A DNA stretch of 64,000 nucleotides from Pempheris klunzingeri (taxonomy: Eukaryota > Chordata > Actinopteri > Acropomatiformes > Pempheridae), in NCBI RefSeq assembly GCF_042242105.1, contig NC_092032.1, positions 14,619,915 through 14,683,914 of the forward strand, written 5' to 3'. Position 1 is the stretch's first letter, and each line of letters begins with the position of its first letter. The notes beneath the pieces were generated by a model. The model was not told the DNA's origin. It saw only the letters and a program-made list of their open reading frames with translations, and did not search any database. The position numbers and the translations under genes were made by a program. This document shows, in pieces, positions 27,555-36,689 of the stretch.

Positions 27555-30500
27555 TGTGTGTGTGTTTCCCCAGTCGACTCTTTCTGACCAGTGGAAAGCT
27601 GACTTGTTACTTTGCACATCAAAAAATGTACAAACACCCCCAAAGATATTTTAAGAACAAGGACACTTTGTGTTACTTGTACATGTGTGTTTTTTGGTCT
27701 TTTGTGTGAATGAATTCTGGCCAAAGCAGTGAAGAGACTGAGTCAAGGCTCTTGTCAGATTTTATTACAAAACTGAGATGAGTGCATCAAATCTTGGAAT
27801 TCATGAAATTGGGGGAGACTTTCATAAATACCTTCACTGGGAAATGAGACTGTTAGACCATATGGTGTTTTACTGCTCCTTTATCTTTCCTTATATGTTC
27901 TTTAAAGTCACCAGCCTCCCCTTTTGTCACCCCCCTTTATCCCCCTGAAGCATCTTGCTGAAAGGACCGCTGTGTTTCTTTTTAAGCCAGCCAACTACAA
28001 GCCATGTATTCTTTGTGATAATAAAGGCCATTTTCAGAAGCATGTCATGACTTTTAAAGGTGCAGTGTGTAGGATTTGGTGGGATCTACTGGAAGAAATG
28101 GAATATAACATTGATGAATAAACCTGAAAAAAACCTGAAACTAAGTTTTTATTTGCTTACAATGAGCCCTTTATATCTACATAGAGAGCAGGTCATCTTC
28201 CCCGGAGTCTGTCATTTTGCATTGGCATGTTTCCAAAGTAGCCCAGAAAGGACAAAAGGGATCTTTCGCATATTTACATTGTGGAGTGGTATCTTAGATT
28301 TGATTGTGTGAATGCACTGATTTGAAGATGAAGAAGAAGAAAGAGGAGGAATGTCTGAGGATCATTCTTTTACTTAGCACGAGGAAAAGCAAAGGAGCAC
28401 GAATCCTCATCAGCCACCGTAGTTTCTTCTCCTGGAAAGGGAAGGGTGACCTGAGGGGTATTCAGTTAGCTGCAATCGGCAACCTCACAGCTAGATGTCA
28501 CTAAATCCCACACACTGCACCTTTAAGATTGATTTCTTGATCGTCAACCATTGACCTCTAATCATTTCAGTCAGGTATGAAAATCAACTTGCAGATACTT
28601 GAAACTTAGTTGAAACAGCTAATTCATCACAGTGAACATGTAGTTCTCTGTGTTGCTGTGGTCATGGCTTGTGTGAAACTACACAATCAGAAGCAACCTA
28701 ATAATCCAGAAAAATACAAACTTCTAATCATATAATCATGACATCTTTTATATTGTTCAGATTTGATTTATTCTACACAGTAATTATGTAATGCTTTACT
28801 CACAATTTACCAATCATTCACACACGCTCACACTGATGGTGGCAAGCTCCCACAAGCAGAAAATGCTTTTCAGTGTCTTGCTCAACTTCGACACTTTGAC
28901 CTGGGGACAGGAGCAGCCGGGGATCGAACCGCCAACCCTGAGATTAGTGGACAACGCGCTGTACCTGTGACAACCACCCATTTCTTGACAACGCGGCTGC
29001 TAACTTGCTAACAGTGGATGTCCAAACATCACAAAAATTGCTTTCAGAACCGTCTCTGCTTCCAGCTGCATTGCTACACAGCAAGCATGTAACTTTGACT
29101 GGACACTATAGGTGGGTAAAGTCACTGATGGAATATATATTCATGTTTCAAAACTTTGCAAGATGGTTTATATTGTGTACTGGAACTGGTGGAAGTCAGT
29201 GGCTTCCTGGAAAAAGCTTCTGGAACACTTTGTAAAATCGTGATGCAAAATATGGGAAATATGTGTGTAAATCAACTAATTAAAACAAAAGCCCACTGAT
29301 ATTGTATGTGCTGTTTACTTTCTTAAAAAGGATTAAGTGTGTCTGTGTCTAGTCATCCTCCTTCGAGCTCAGTTTTGCACAACAGTCACAGCTTTGACAT
29401 ATCACAACTCTTTAAACACTATCAGTCTCCTGGGAGATTGCAATGAGTTGTAGCAAAACATGCAGAGAGGAAATAACTGCTTGTTTCCCCTGAGTGCTGA
29501 GATTATAGTGCTAATAGTGAAGAATGAGGGTTTGTGATGGTTTGCATGAATGCAGCTCTATTGCACAACAAAGCCTCTGGAGAGGCGAGGCGGACCCCTC
29601 GGAGCCGGCCCCTCCAAGCATCTGCCGCGTCCCTGAGTGGGCCAACAGCACTCGGCCCAGAGTTCAGCAGCTCTCTCTTCCGACTCCTCTACATGTCAAG
29701 AGTTCATATGAATGAAGTTAAAAGTGAGCTGGATTTGGCTCCCCTGCCTCCCCTCTCTAATCTAATCCATGAGCGGGACTCGCACGCGCTCACAAAGAAA
29801 GACAAACAGGATGCTTCTACTCGGGTGACTCGGATGAAAGAGAATTAACACAGTTTGAATTCTTCTCTGCTGGTGCTGTGTAGTCCGCTGCCTCACATCC
29901 ACTCTCATGGACCTCAGCCGAACTGTGTGTGAATGAGTCACACTGCAGCAACACCCAAAGTACAGAGACATAGAGGCTCCTGATCCCAAATCAGTGTTGA
30001 ATCAACAGAACAGTGACGGAGCACGCGCTCCGTCTCCAAGGAGAGTAATAATGATGTGTTTGAGTGTGTGTGTGACACAGTGTTTGCCCTTTACAGCCAT
30101 TTTTTTTCTTCTTCATCCAAAAGCATGAAAGCATGCACTTGATGGAAAACATACTGCCTCACAAAACCCAACAGCAGCAGCTGGAGGAGCATCTGATCTT
30201 TACTGGGAATGGTGAGATTGCGCACCATTGTATGAGAAACAAATGCGCATTTGTGAAATAAAAATGCTAATTGTGTTAAAGAAGAAAGGTAGGAGGACAG
30301 AATGGAGCATATTATAGTTACCACAAGGGCAAAAAATGGGCTAGAGGCACACATATGAAAGGGTCAGTTCACAAGAAATTACATAAGACATATTTATCCA
30401 CTTTATAAGAAGTATTAGTCATAGGAGCTATTTGTTTGGCAGAAAATAAAATCTGTGGATTATCCAGTGAAATTGGGACACTTTTTCCTTTGAGCAACAC

Positions 30501-31492
30501 TAATAAAAGACTAATCACCTCCACTGTTTTGGGGACAAACCGCATGAGCTGACCACTAGAGGTTAAGTGCTTGCAATTTGGGTGAACTGACCCTTTAAGC
30601 GTTTTTATCACTCTGGTCTTTTCTGCTTCACTACCAGTGTACAAGTCAGCTGGGACAACTGGGGTGTAAAAGTGCCAGACTGCATCCTTTGAGCTGCACA
30701 AACCAAATGCATGTGAGCTCTGTCTGCTTGTGCCGCACCACAACAGAAACGTATAAGTTGACTACAATTTCAGTTTGAGTAACTCCACATATTTGAGGTT
30801 CCAGGGCTTGTTTGTGTGAGTCAGTGGGTTTAAGTGGCTCAGTTTAAGTGGATGAAAGAGAAAAGAGAGTTTTCCGGAACTTCTTGATCTGGCGTCGGGC
30901 CTGGGGTTAGCCGGACCTCACAGACTGCCAGCCACATTGATGTTTAGCCCAAACCCTGCAGACCAAATAGTCACAGAGCCAAATATCAGGACAGGTGAGG
31001 CTCTGACTGCCTGCCGTCTGTCCTGACATGACAAATGTGTCTTTTGTGTTAACTGGTGGATTCACTTTGATCGCAAATGCTCGCAAATATCAAGATTAAG
31101 GTAAGTAACAGCAGAGGAGAGAGTCAAGCCCACACACTTAGAGGCTTTAATTCACAACATTTCAGTCTGAACACATCAAAAGGTTTATGATTACAGCTTT
31201 TGTTCTTCGGAAAAAGGACAGACTTTTCACTCACCGAACCTCTTGTATCCAAAAGACTGTACTTCCTCCTCGTCTGCAAAGTCGTCTGCATGACATAATG
31301 AGAAAGAGGACATAAATAAGTCGTGCACAAGCTGTTGGGGGTCCAATGTGTCTAAAGCAGTTGTTAAGACTCCACAAACACAATAAAACAGAGCCAAGAA
31401 TTCATAATGTCATCCTAAAATATATTGACCTCTGCTGTTTAGTGGAGCGGAGGCAGCCAACGAGGCATTGGGTTGGAGATAGTGGAGCATCA

Positions 31493-31553
<61 letters not shown>

Positions 31554-32324
31554 AGATAGGTCCAGAGAACTGTAAAAGCCACAGGCTGCGGTTTCTCTGG
31601 GTTGTTGACAGTAAACCCTAATTACACTGTGCTGCACTACAATGGAGACTGGAGCTCAGGGGGGACTTCACTAATGGTAAACAGATGGGACTTAAGGAGG
31701 GGGGGGGGGCAGGGAAGACAGGAGAGGGATGAGCAGAGTGTGTGCTTGTTGGTGGGGGGTCAGAGGGGGTTAGGCTGGATGAAGAGCCATTGATGCCAGC
31801 TGAGTGTTATTTCACATCTGTTCACTGAGTAAAATTAATGAAATATTGTAGTGGAGGCTACAAATACAGCATGTTGAATTAAGTGAAACCAGTTGGCTGT
31901 AAGATCAAATTCAGCAGGCAGTGATGAATTAGTGTTAACTGGTCATCATCAGTGGTGCAGGATCTTTTCTCTACCACTTTTTTTTTGGAAACAGCATCTT
32001 CGCCTTTTATTTCACGACTTTTTAAAACAAGTTTATAATGGCATTCTTTACCGGATGCCTAATTGCGCCAACATGATTTGCTGTTTTATATCCTTCAATG
32101 GGGTGCAACTAAGTGGTGGAAGAAAAGAAAAGAAAAAACTCCCAAGTATTTCACAACTTCTGCACCGCAGCAGTACCGTAATGTCATCCAGATGTGGGCC
32201 GCGCACCACGAAGAAATACGGACAGACTGGATGAAATCTGTAATCTGTGAGTTTGGGTTTTAAAACAAAAAAATGCATTTAAAATATCAGCCACGCGTAA
32301 AAGTACCACCCTCTTACCTTTCAT
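1126..32324 (-). CDS. colec12: Collectin-12 (scavenger receptor with C-type lectin), 9 coding exons
   Basis: Type II membrane scavenger receptor/collectin that binds microbes, oxidised lipoprotein and galactose-type glycans at the cell surface. Exons, in transcript order: 32324-32318, 31285-31235, 9095-8973, 4481-4395, 4285-3242, 3128-2631, 2397-2261, 2129-2020, 1417-1126. Summed coding length gives 782 aa and all phases agree. Visible modules: acidic cytoplasmic tail starting [10 protein letters not shown] with a YKRF (Y16-F19) endocytic-type motif; one TM helix at about 36-57; coiled coil 61-437 with many N-x-S/T sites; 47 uninterrupted Gly-X-Y triplets at 438-578; C-type lectin domain from about 604 with QPD (692-694) and WND (715-717) motifs, the galactose/Ca2+ signature. 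The start codon is in a 7-base coding exon (ATGAAAG then GT), as expected for MKD. Odd: the reading frame continues 48 residues past the usual end of the domain. Identification rests on remembered human COLEC12 and gene order. Confidence 0.95.
1418..2019 (-). other. colec12 intron 8
   Basis: 602-base AT-rich intron between the second and third lectin exons. Nothing recognisable inside. Confidence 0.8.
2631..3128 (-). CDS. colec12: colec12 exon 6: collagen-like domain
   Basis: A 498-base exon encoding 47 consecutive Gly-X-Y triplets (residues 438-578) with no interruption, then a 25-residue non-collagenous linker ending in TLWAP before the lectin domain. It drives trimerisation and supplies charged K/R patches ([13 protein letters not shown]) of the kind that bind polyanionic ligands in scavenger receptors. 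The antisense strand gives long proline/glycine-rich open frames that are shadows only. Confidence 0.95.
3242..4285 (-). CDS. colec12: colec12 exon 5: coiled-coil stalk
   Basis: A single 1044-base exon (348 codons) encoding nearly the whole alpha-helical stalk, residues 90-437. It is rich in Q/L/N/S with repeated N-x-T/S sequons (for example NFTQ, NVSA, NLTS, NISF). The segment [11 protein letters not shown] is shared with human COLEC12. It ends at NFTILQ, then the first glycine of the collagen domain is split across the junction (G|GT). Reading on past the donor gives an unrelated tail that is intronic. Confidence 0.93.
5360..5720. mobile_element. Foldback/MITE-like repeat, family A, copy 1
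   Basis: Diverged copy of a family present at least four times in this window. It carries GCTAGCTTAGCTTAGCAT (about 5467-5484) in the left arm and a complementary GCCAAGCTAACTG plus CTAGCTTTATATTTAC in the right arm, with TGTTTAATC in the centre. The left edge has the GGGGAATATGC motif. Arms are mutually complementary, as in a foldback element. Boundaries approximate. Confidence 0.6.
7902..8125. mobile_element. Possible MITE fragment beginning AAAGGGCTGGTTCACCC
   Basis: The left edge AAAGGGCTGGTTCACCC followed by AAATTACA resembles the terminus of the element at 30358-30597. No matching right terminus is seen before the next repeat starts at about 8135, so this is either truncated or interrupted by it. 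Low certainty on extent. Confidence 0.4.
8135..8590. mobile_element. Foldback/MITE-like repeat, family A, copy 2
   Basis: Left arm: GAATAGCTCAACAG, then CTTTCTTGCCAAGAGTTAG and TTAGTTTAGCTTAGCA. Centre: TTGTTTAATCCGTTTTATCC. Right arm: GTGCTAAGCTAAGCTAACC and GTAGCTTCATATCTAACG, which are complementary to the left arm. This is one of the better preserved copies. Confidence 0.65.
8973..9095 (-). CDS. colec12: colec12 exon 3: juxtamembrane and transmembrane segment
   Basis: Encodes [18 protein letters not shown] followed by a hydrophobic helix (about residues 36-57) and LGYK. The 123-base exon has an AG acceptor just above 9095 and a GT donor at 8972. The CTKC pair just before the membrane is shared with human COLEC12. 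There is no cleavable signal peptide; the helix acts as signal anchor, giving a type II topology. Confidence 0.95.
10620..11000 (+). repeat. Dispersed repeat family B, copy 1
   Basis: Shares an ordered series of motifs with 25430-25700 and 35125-35520: CAGCAGAT, ATTCATGC/ATTCATTTGG, CTCCACCAACCCCTGCAGGAA, CATCTGGCTCTTTAGCTGC, AAATGCTTCACCGTGCTCAC. All three copies have the same orientation. I do not see obvious coding capacity or clear terminal repeats. Confidence 0.6.
15080..15265. repeat. Degenerate GGTTAGG/AAGGTTAGGG-type repeat
   Basis: Irregular recurrence of GGTTAGGTTTAAGG, TTAGTTAGGATCAGGG, GTTAAGGTTAGGGGAC and GGTTAAGGTTAAGGGAC over about 180 bases. Spacing is irregular, so this is an interspersed repeat fragment rather than telomeric DNA. 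Confidence 0.5.
16086..16117. repeat. (GT)16 microsatellite
   Basis: Perfect GT dinucleotide run, with interrupted GT/CA-rich flanks on both sides. Confidence 0.95.
18092..18109. repeat. Short (TG)9 microsatellite
   Basis: Perfect TG run inside a TG-rich stretch starting near 18077. Confidence 0.85.
18900..19025 (+). mobile_element. Degenerate fragment of a widespread fish repeat with a tRNA-like head
   Basis: Contains AGTGGTTAGCACTGTTTCCT, CACAGCTAGAAGGCTCCAGG, then CTGTCTGTCTCTATGTGTTG and CCCTGTGATTGGCTAGCGAC. This order matches a repeat family I know from many fish genomes (TGGTTAGCACTGTCGCCTCA ... CCCTGTGATAGACTGGCGAC), with the middle deleted. Family name left open. Confidence 0.6.
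25430..25700 (+). repeat. Dispersed repeat family B, copy 2
   Basis: Shares TTTATTTGGGTCATGTTTGG, TCTCCACCACCTCCTGAGGG, TTAGC/GGCTGCTAAATGCTCC and ACTATGTTCACCAGC with the copies at 10620 and 35125. An internal (GTAT)n run sits at about 25508-25527. The right end is truncated relative to copy 3. Confidence 0.55.
27520..27565. repeat. (GT)n microsatellite, one interruption
   Basis: GT run to about 27552, a GA interruption, then more GT. Low complexity only; peptide-like HTHTHT frames here are artefacts. Confidence 0.95.
28054..28526. mobile_element. Complete-looking MITE with TTAA-flanked inverted repeats
   Basis: The left terminus TTAAAGGTGCAGTGTGTAGG is mirrored by the right terminus CACACACTGCACCTTTAA; inward of these, GATTTGGTGGGATCTA matches the complement of TAGATGTCACTAAATC. 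Terminal inverted repeats are therefore about 30 bases and the element about 473 bases. The interior keeps motifs such as TTTGCTTACAATGAGCCCTT and TAGCCCAGAAAGGAC, which I recall from a very common percomorph element. TTAA at both ends could be a target duplication or part of the repeat. No coding capacity. Confidence 0.8.
28800..28985 (-). mobile_element. tRNA-derived SINE-like copy
   Basis: Read on the minus strand it has GTACAGCGCGTTGTCCAC, then GGTTGGCGGTTCGATCCCCG, which looks like a tRNA B box, then AAAGTGTCGAAGTTGAGCAA and GTGTGAATGATTGG. The order resembles a common fish short repeat with a tRNA-like head. Left and right ends look truncated. It is not a functional tRNA gene: no A box or cloverleaf is evident. 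Confidence 0.6.
30358..30597. mobile_element. Short MITE, 240 bp, with about 24-bp terminal inverted repeats
   Basis: The left end AAAGGGTCAGTTCACAAG is mirrored at the right end by TTGGGTGAACTGACCCTTT; inward, AAATTACA pairs with TGCAATTT. The interior is unique, AT-rich and non-coding. Confidence 0.75.
31235..31285 (-). CDS. colec12: colec12 exon 2: cytoplasmic tail
   Basis: A 51-base exon encoding [17 protein letters not shown], with AG at 31287-31286 and GT at 31234-31233. It joins ATGAAAG of exon 1 (split Asp codon) and the glycine codon of exon 3. Almost every residue is shared with human COLEC12 ([17 protein letters not shown]), which fixes the exon although no long open frame exists here. 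Confidence 0.95.
31495..31552. repeat. (TG)29 microsatellite in colec12 intron 1
   Basis: Perfect 58-base TG tract, the longest pure dinucleotide run in the window. A G10 homopolymer-like run lies nearby at about 31700. Confidence 0.97.
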
Positions 32325-32660
32325 GGCGTTTTATAGCTCGTTGAGGACAGTAGAAGAGATGAGGACCCCTGTCACTTTCTGCGCATCTCAGCATCCAGTG
32401 CAAAGGTGTAAAGTTGCTCCACGGAGAACGAAGCGACGCTACTAACAGACAAACTGTGAGGATGTCTTCATGCTGCACTTTAAAATCCCATCGTCTCGTC
32501 TCTGCTCTCTCGCTCGCTTTGTTTCTCAACTTTTTGCCGGAGTGATGTGATGTTCAGCCTCCTGGAGGAGGAAGGAGCGGACTGATACTACCAGTGTAAA
32601 GCCACACAGCATGACATGCGGCACTTCCGGTGAAGCTTTCAGAATTAAATCACAACAACG
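32318..32660 (-). promoter_or_regulatory. colec12 first coding exon, 5' leader and probable promoter
   Basis: The first coding exon contributes only ATGAAAG (32324-32318) before GTAAGAG. Upstream on the minus strand the leader contains four ATGs (at 32491, 32471, 32394, 32386). A TATAAAA lies at about 32334-32328, too close to the start codon to be a normal TATA box. CACTTCCGGTG at 32622-32632 is a good ETS-type site. The transcription start is not visible from sequence. Confidence 0.5.
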
Positions 32661-35600
32661 ATATAACGTTTCAAGAGGAATAACTGCTGTATGAAAATAA
32701 AGTTACCTTTTTCAACCTTACTCTGGATATTTAGCACAAGATTCACATTCAGGGTGATAAATTCACTTTAGTGCCTGTAGTTAGATGAGAGGATTGGCAC
32801 CAGTGTCACGTCTGTCCATTCAATAGAAAGCTACTAAAACAGCTAAATTTACTTGCAGACAGAAATTTTAATCAAGAAAGATTGCAAATAAGGATAGTGT
32901 TAAAAAAAAATGGCAAACTATTCCTATATTGCTATTATCTTTGGATATTTTTTTTAAACTTTCACATTTGTTGCAGGTTTCTACTATTCTACAACAAGTT
33001 TTCCCAGAAACACAATTTTATCCCTAAAACAAAGACAAACTCTTATTTTGAAAGCTACTTTTCCTCATTTCCGGTTTTCCTTAATTTTCCACCGCCACTG
33101 TCTCACTGTGATCTGAAGTCGTACAGTGACTGTCCCGTCCTCCCCTGCTGTGTCTCCCCCTGGAGGGAGACAGGAGGTGCGGCCTGCTTTCAGCACCACA
33201 GCCCCCGGGACGTCGTGCACTAATCCAGCCGGAGATGAGATTAAGTTACTGGGGGTTGATGGCAATCGCGTCCCCGGGTGAAAATCTGGTTCTCATTACA
33301 GATAATTTCAAAGCAATCCTGAAACGGCGACATTTCAGAGCAGTTTTTGTATTTTTACATCTTCACATCTCATTTCCTTTAAGGATGAAAAATCTCTTTT
33401 ATACTCATGTGATATTATTTTAGGACCATTTGGCCCCTCTGTGGTGCTCAGTAGTAGGTTAATAATGTGGTTTGGTGCAGCCTAGGTGTGGTTCAGGTGT
33501 GGTTTGAGCTATTTCTGCCCTATTTTATCAACGGATTTATCACAATTACCCTCCATTCCTGCAAAAATGTACATTTTTACAATTCATTTTTTCCTGTTAC
33601 TTTGATAAAATAAATGAAAGAATCTGACAGCACAGCAAAACTGGTTCAACCTCTTCTGATACAAACAACTTCTTTAAAATAAAAAAAGCAAGAAGTAAGT
33701 ATCTATGTCTTAAACAATGACAAATAGCTTCACTAAAATTAAGAAAAGTAACAATGATTTCTAGGAAAGTCTTGGATTAAGTTGATTTGGCCTAATGAAT
33801 TAAGTAATCTTGCTAATTTGAATAAATTCAAATGTATTGGATTTAATCATAGACAGTAACCACCTCCTGAGGACATAGATTTTGCATTTTAGAGCTAGAT
33901 TATCTGTATTAGGCTGAACTGGTTTACCCTGTGCTTTTTAGTGCTTTTATGTTTATCTGGTGTGTCTGTTTTTTTAGTAAAAAAGACTGATTTGCTTTGC
34001 TGTGACACATGACGTCCTTCCTAACTTAATCATAAAATGGTACAAATGTTTGCATTTGATTGCTTTTGCCATAACAAGGATTTCTGTTGCGTAAAAAGGT
34101 CCCAATGGCTGACAAGAGTGTCCACAATCTATCAGAATTAGACTGTAAGCTTCACTGGCAGCCATTTCCCTTTAACTCCTCCAGGTGATGTGATAATTTC
34201 GTCAGTTCCTGTGGCCATAATCTCTCCGGCCTGCAGATGCAGACCACTGATCAAAGGCAGAAAAAAAACCAGCTGCATCGAGCATCAGAGAAATTAGACA
34301 GAACCACTCTCATGTCTTCACAGCGCAGGTTAGTGTCGCCGGGTTAGATTGCACTGATGTGGCCCTGATGTTAATCTGTTTTACGCTCGCTCAGTTCAAA
34401 CCAACTGAGGAGAAGGATACAGATAACACAAAGTGACTCAGCCCTAAAATCCTCTCAGTTCAAAAAAAAAAAAAAAAAAGACAATAAACTAGGATCTGTT
34501 TTTCTTCTGTCAATGAATAACAGAACCTTCAAACCCAAGCTCAGTGCTAATAGCTCACGTTTGATCCAGTCCACCACATATTATTCTCCAGACCAGCCTG
34601 AGATGATAAACCGACTAATTACTTGTTTTCCTAAAGGCTTCAAAACTGTTATTTTACTGTCGGCCATAATTGGAGCAGCAGGCTGGTTTTAGGGCTCAGA
34701 TAGGGATCGTGGTGGGCTGATAAAAAGCAGCTGAGGGCCCGGGTATCTGACGGCCCCGCTCCTGCTGGTCCTCATTCAGAGGTTGGGACCTCATTTGCTG
34801 GGTCAAGGCGCTCGGCAGTGGGCTCAGATTAACAGAGGGCTGAGAAAGCGTGCAGGAATTCCACATTCACCACCCTGCTGCCATGTTTAGATATAGTGAT
34901 AAGAACAAGTCAGATTGTCTTGTGTGCTGCAGGAGAGAGACAGGAAGCAAAATGACTTTTTCTCATACAGTGCTGACACGGTATGATGGATGTTTTAGAT
35001 TATGTTAGCTAAGAACTTGCAGGAAAGTCTGAAAAGTTGATAAGAATCTATATTCATGATATCATGAATTTTTCTGCTGGTAACTCAGCGTTTAATCAAA
35101 AAATTTAATCAAAAAAAAAAAACCTGCAGCAACAGATTATTACTGCAGATTATTTATTTACATAACCATCAGTTATGGAGCAACACTGTCATTCATTTGG
35201 AGTCGTGTTTCTGGCCACCTGGCGAATATAAATCCAATATTCACCCTTTTTTTTGCTCTGCTTTCCATCTCCACTGACTCCTGGGGGAAATATCTGGCTC
35301 CTTAGCTGTGAAATGCTTTGCTATGTTGATGTTCACTGGCTGGTGTGTGTCTAACACTTGGTTTTGAGCAGACAATGTTCAGTGGATTTACCACAGCTTT
35401 GTCATTCAAAACAGCTGGAAACAAAACTGTGAGAGTGAACCAAAACAGTGAGTTAGCAGCTGAAAGATGCTAAAACGGCCAGCAGAGTTGAGGGAATTGA
35501 GTTGTATGATAATAGTAGTTGTGCTCTTTTCATAAAAAAAAATACTTAGTATTAAAGTTAGTTTTGAGTTATTTTTTTGACGAATGCTTTCTGGTGTAGA

Positions 35601-36689
35601 TTATATAAATAAATTTGACCTGTATGGTTGATGCATCACCTCACAACAAGTAAAAGGTTGCAAAAAGACTGGTTTCCTCTGTAATGTTTTTGTATTAGCA
35701 TGCATGTTTGCACCTGCACGTGCAGTCCAGCTTAGCTGAGACCATGCCAGTGTGTGCCAGGTCTCTACAGGGAGCCCAGGCTTACTGTCAGTCCGATGGA
35801 GATTAGAGCACAAAGTTTTACCTCAGGAGGGCTCCGGAGTATGTTGGAGACAATTAAGTGAGGTAGATCTGCAAACAATTGACCATGTAATGTTTACTGT
35901 GCATTAAAGCCTGTCTTTAGATCATCTGTAGTTATTCCGTGCACGTAGGGCTTAATAACCAATAATGCCAACACACTAATAGGATCTGAGCCGGTGAGTA
36001 GATCCATAAAAATAGAACACAAAGCAGACGAGTCACTCTCACTCTCCAACAGCACAACCTGCTGCTTTTCCTTTGGAGTCTGATGTTTTCATAGCTGTCG
36101 AGGTAAATATTTTTCACTGTATTTCGGTTTAGCATAGGTTTAACATCACTGTGGTTCACTCTTAAATAGTAGGAGATACAGTCATAGTCTGTCTGTGTGA
36201 CCAGATTTTTGTACACATGCAACCTGAGAGATACACAGTAATGAAAATGACCATAAAAGAGACAATACGATAATATTTATTCTATGTGCTGAGGTTCGGT
36301 GCCAGTTTGTGCTGACTTTAATTCATATTATCATTCTGTTTTTCTCTTTTACTACTTACACATGTGCACAGAGATGTTATATACTGCATAACAGTTGCTT
36401 ACTGTTGTTAAATGTCCACAGTCCACCTTTACAGCTGCTAGAACAGAAGTAGTCCAACTTATTTTCCATCTTATATATCATGCTAAAGAATTAACATTTA
36501 TGTCCTCTGGGATAATTAGTTGCCCTCAATATTGTTTTCATTTGAAATGGCCTCTAAATCAAAATGCTTGAGAAATGGCACCACCTTGTGGCAGGTTACC
36601 GAGCAGACACACAAATCAGAGCTTGTGTTTTGAGGTGCTGCGTGGTGCAGTGTAGCAGAATAATGGGTCATTTCTGCACTTTTTTACAG
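32661..36689. other. Intergenic region between divergent colec12 and clul1
   Basis: About 4 kb separating two head-to-head genes. It holds a family B repeat (35125-35520) and homopolymer A runs (34459-34478, 35111-35122). Non-coding 5' exons and promoters of clul1 probably lie here, since the first coding clul1 exon begins with an AG acceptor at 36688-36689. No other gene recognised. Confidence 0.6.
35125..35520 (+). repeat. Dispersed repeat family B, copy 3
   Basis: Shares ATTCATTTGGAGTCGTGTTT, CTCCACTGACTCCTGGGGGA, ATATCTGGCTCCTTAGCTG, AAATGCTTTGCTATGTTGAT and a distal AGCAGAGTTGAGGGAATTGA with copy 1 (there GGTAGAACTGAGGGAAACC). The longest of the three copies. Confidence 0.6.

Larger units (their letters stand above)
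9096..31234 (-). other. colec12 intron 2, about 22 kb
   Basis: Very long intron between the tail exon and the transmembrane exon. Recognisable content: family B repeats (10620-11000, 25430-25700), GGTTAGG-type repeat (15080-15265), TG microsatellites (16086, 18092, 27520), a degenerate hAT/SINE-like fragment (18900-19025), a complete-looking MITE (28054-28526), a SINE-like copy (28800-28985) and another MITE (30358-30597). Elsewhere I see only unannotated AT-rich sequence. I cannot support any gene nested here; open frames of 60-155 codons lack homology cues and splice-consistent structure. Confidence 0.75.

Noticed and set aside
28900..28985. tRNA-like B box on the minus strand
   Set aside because: Part of a SINE-like repeat; no complete cloverleaf, so not called as a tRNA gene.
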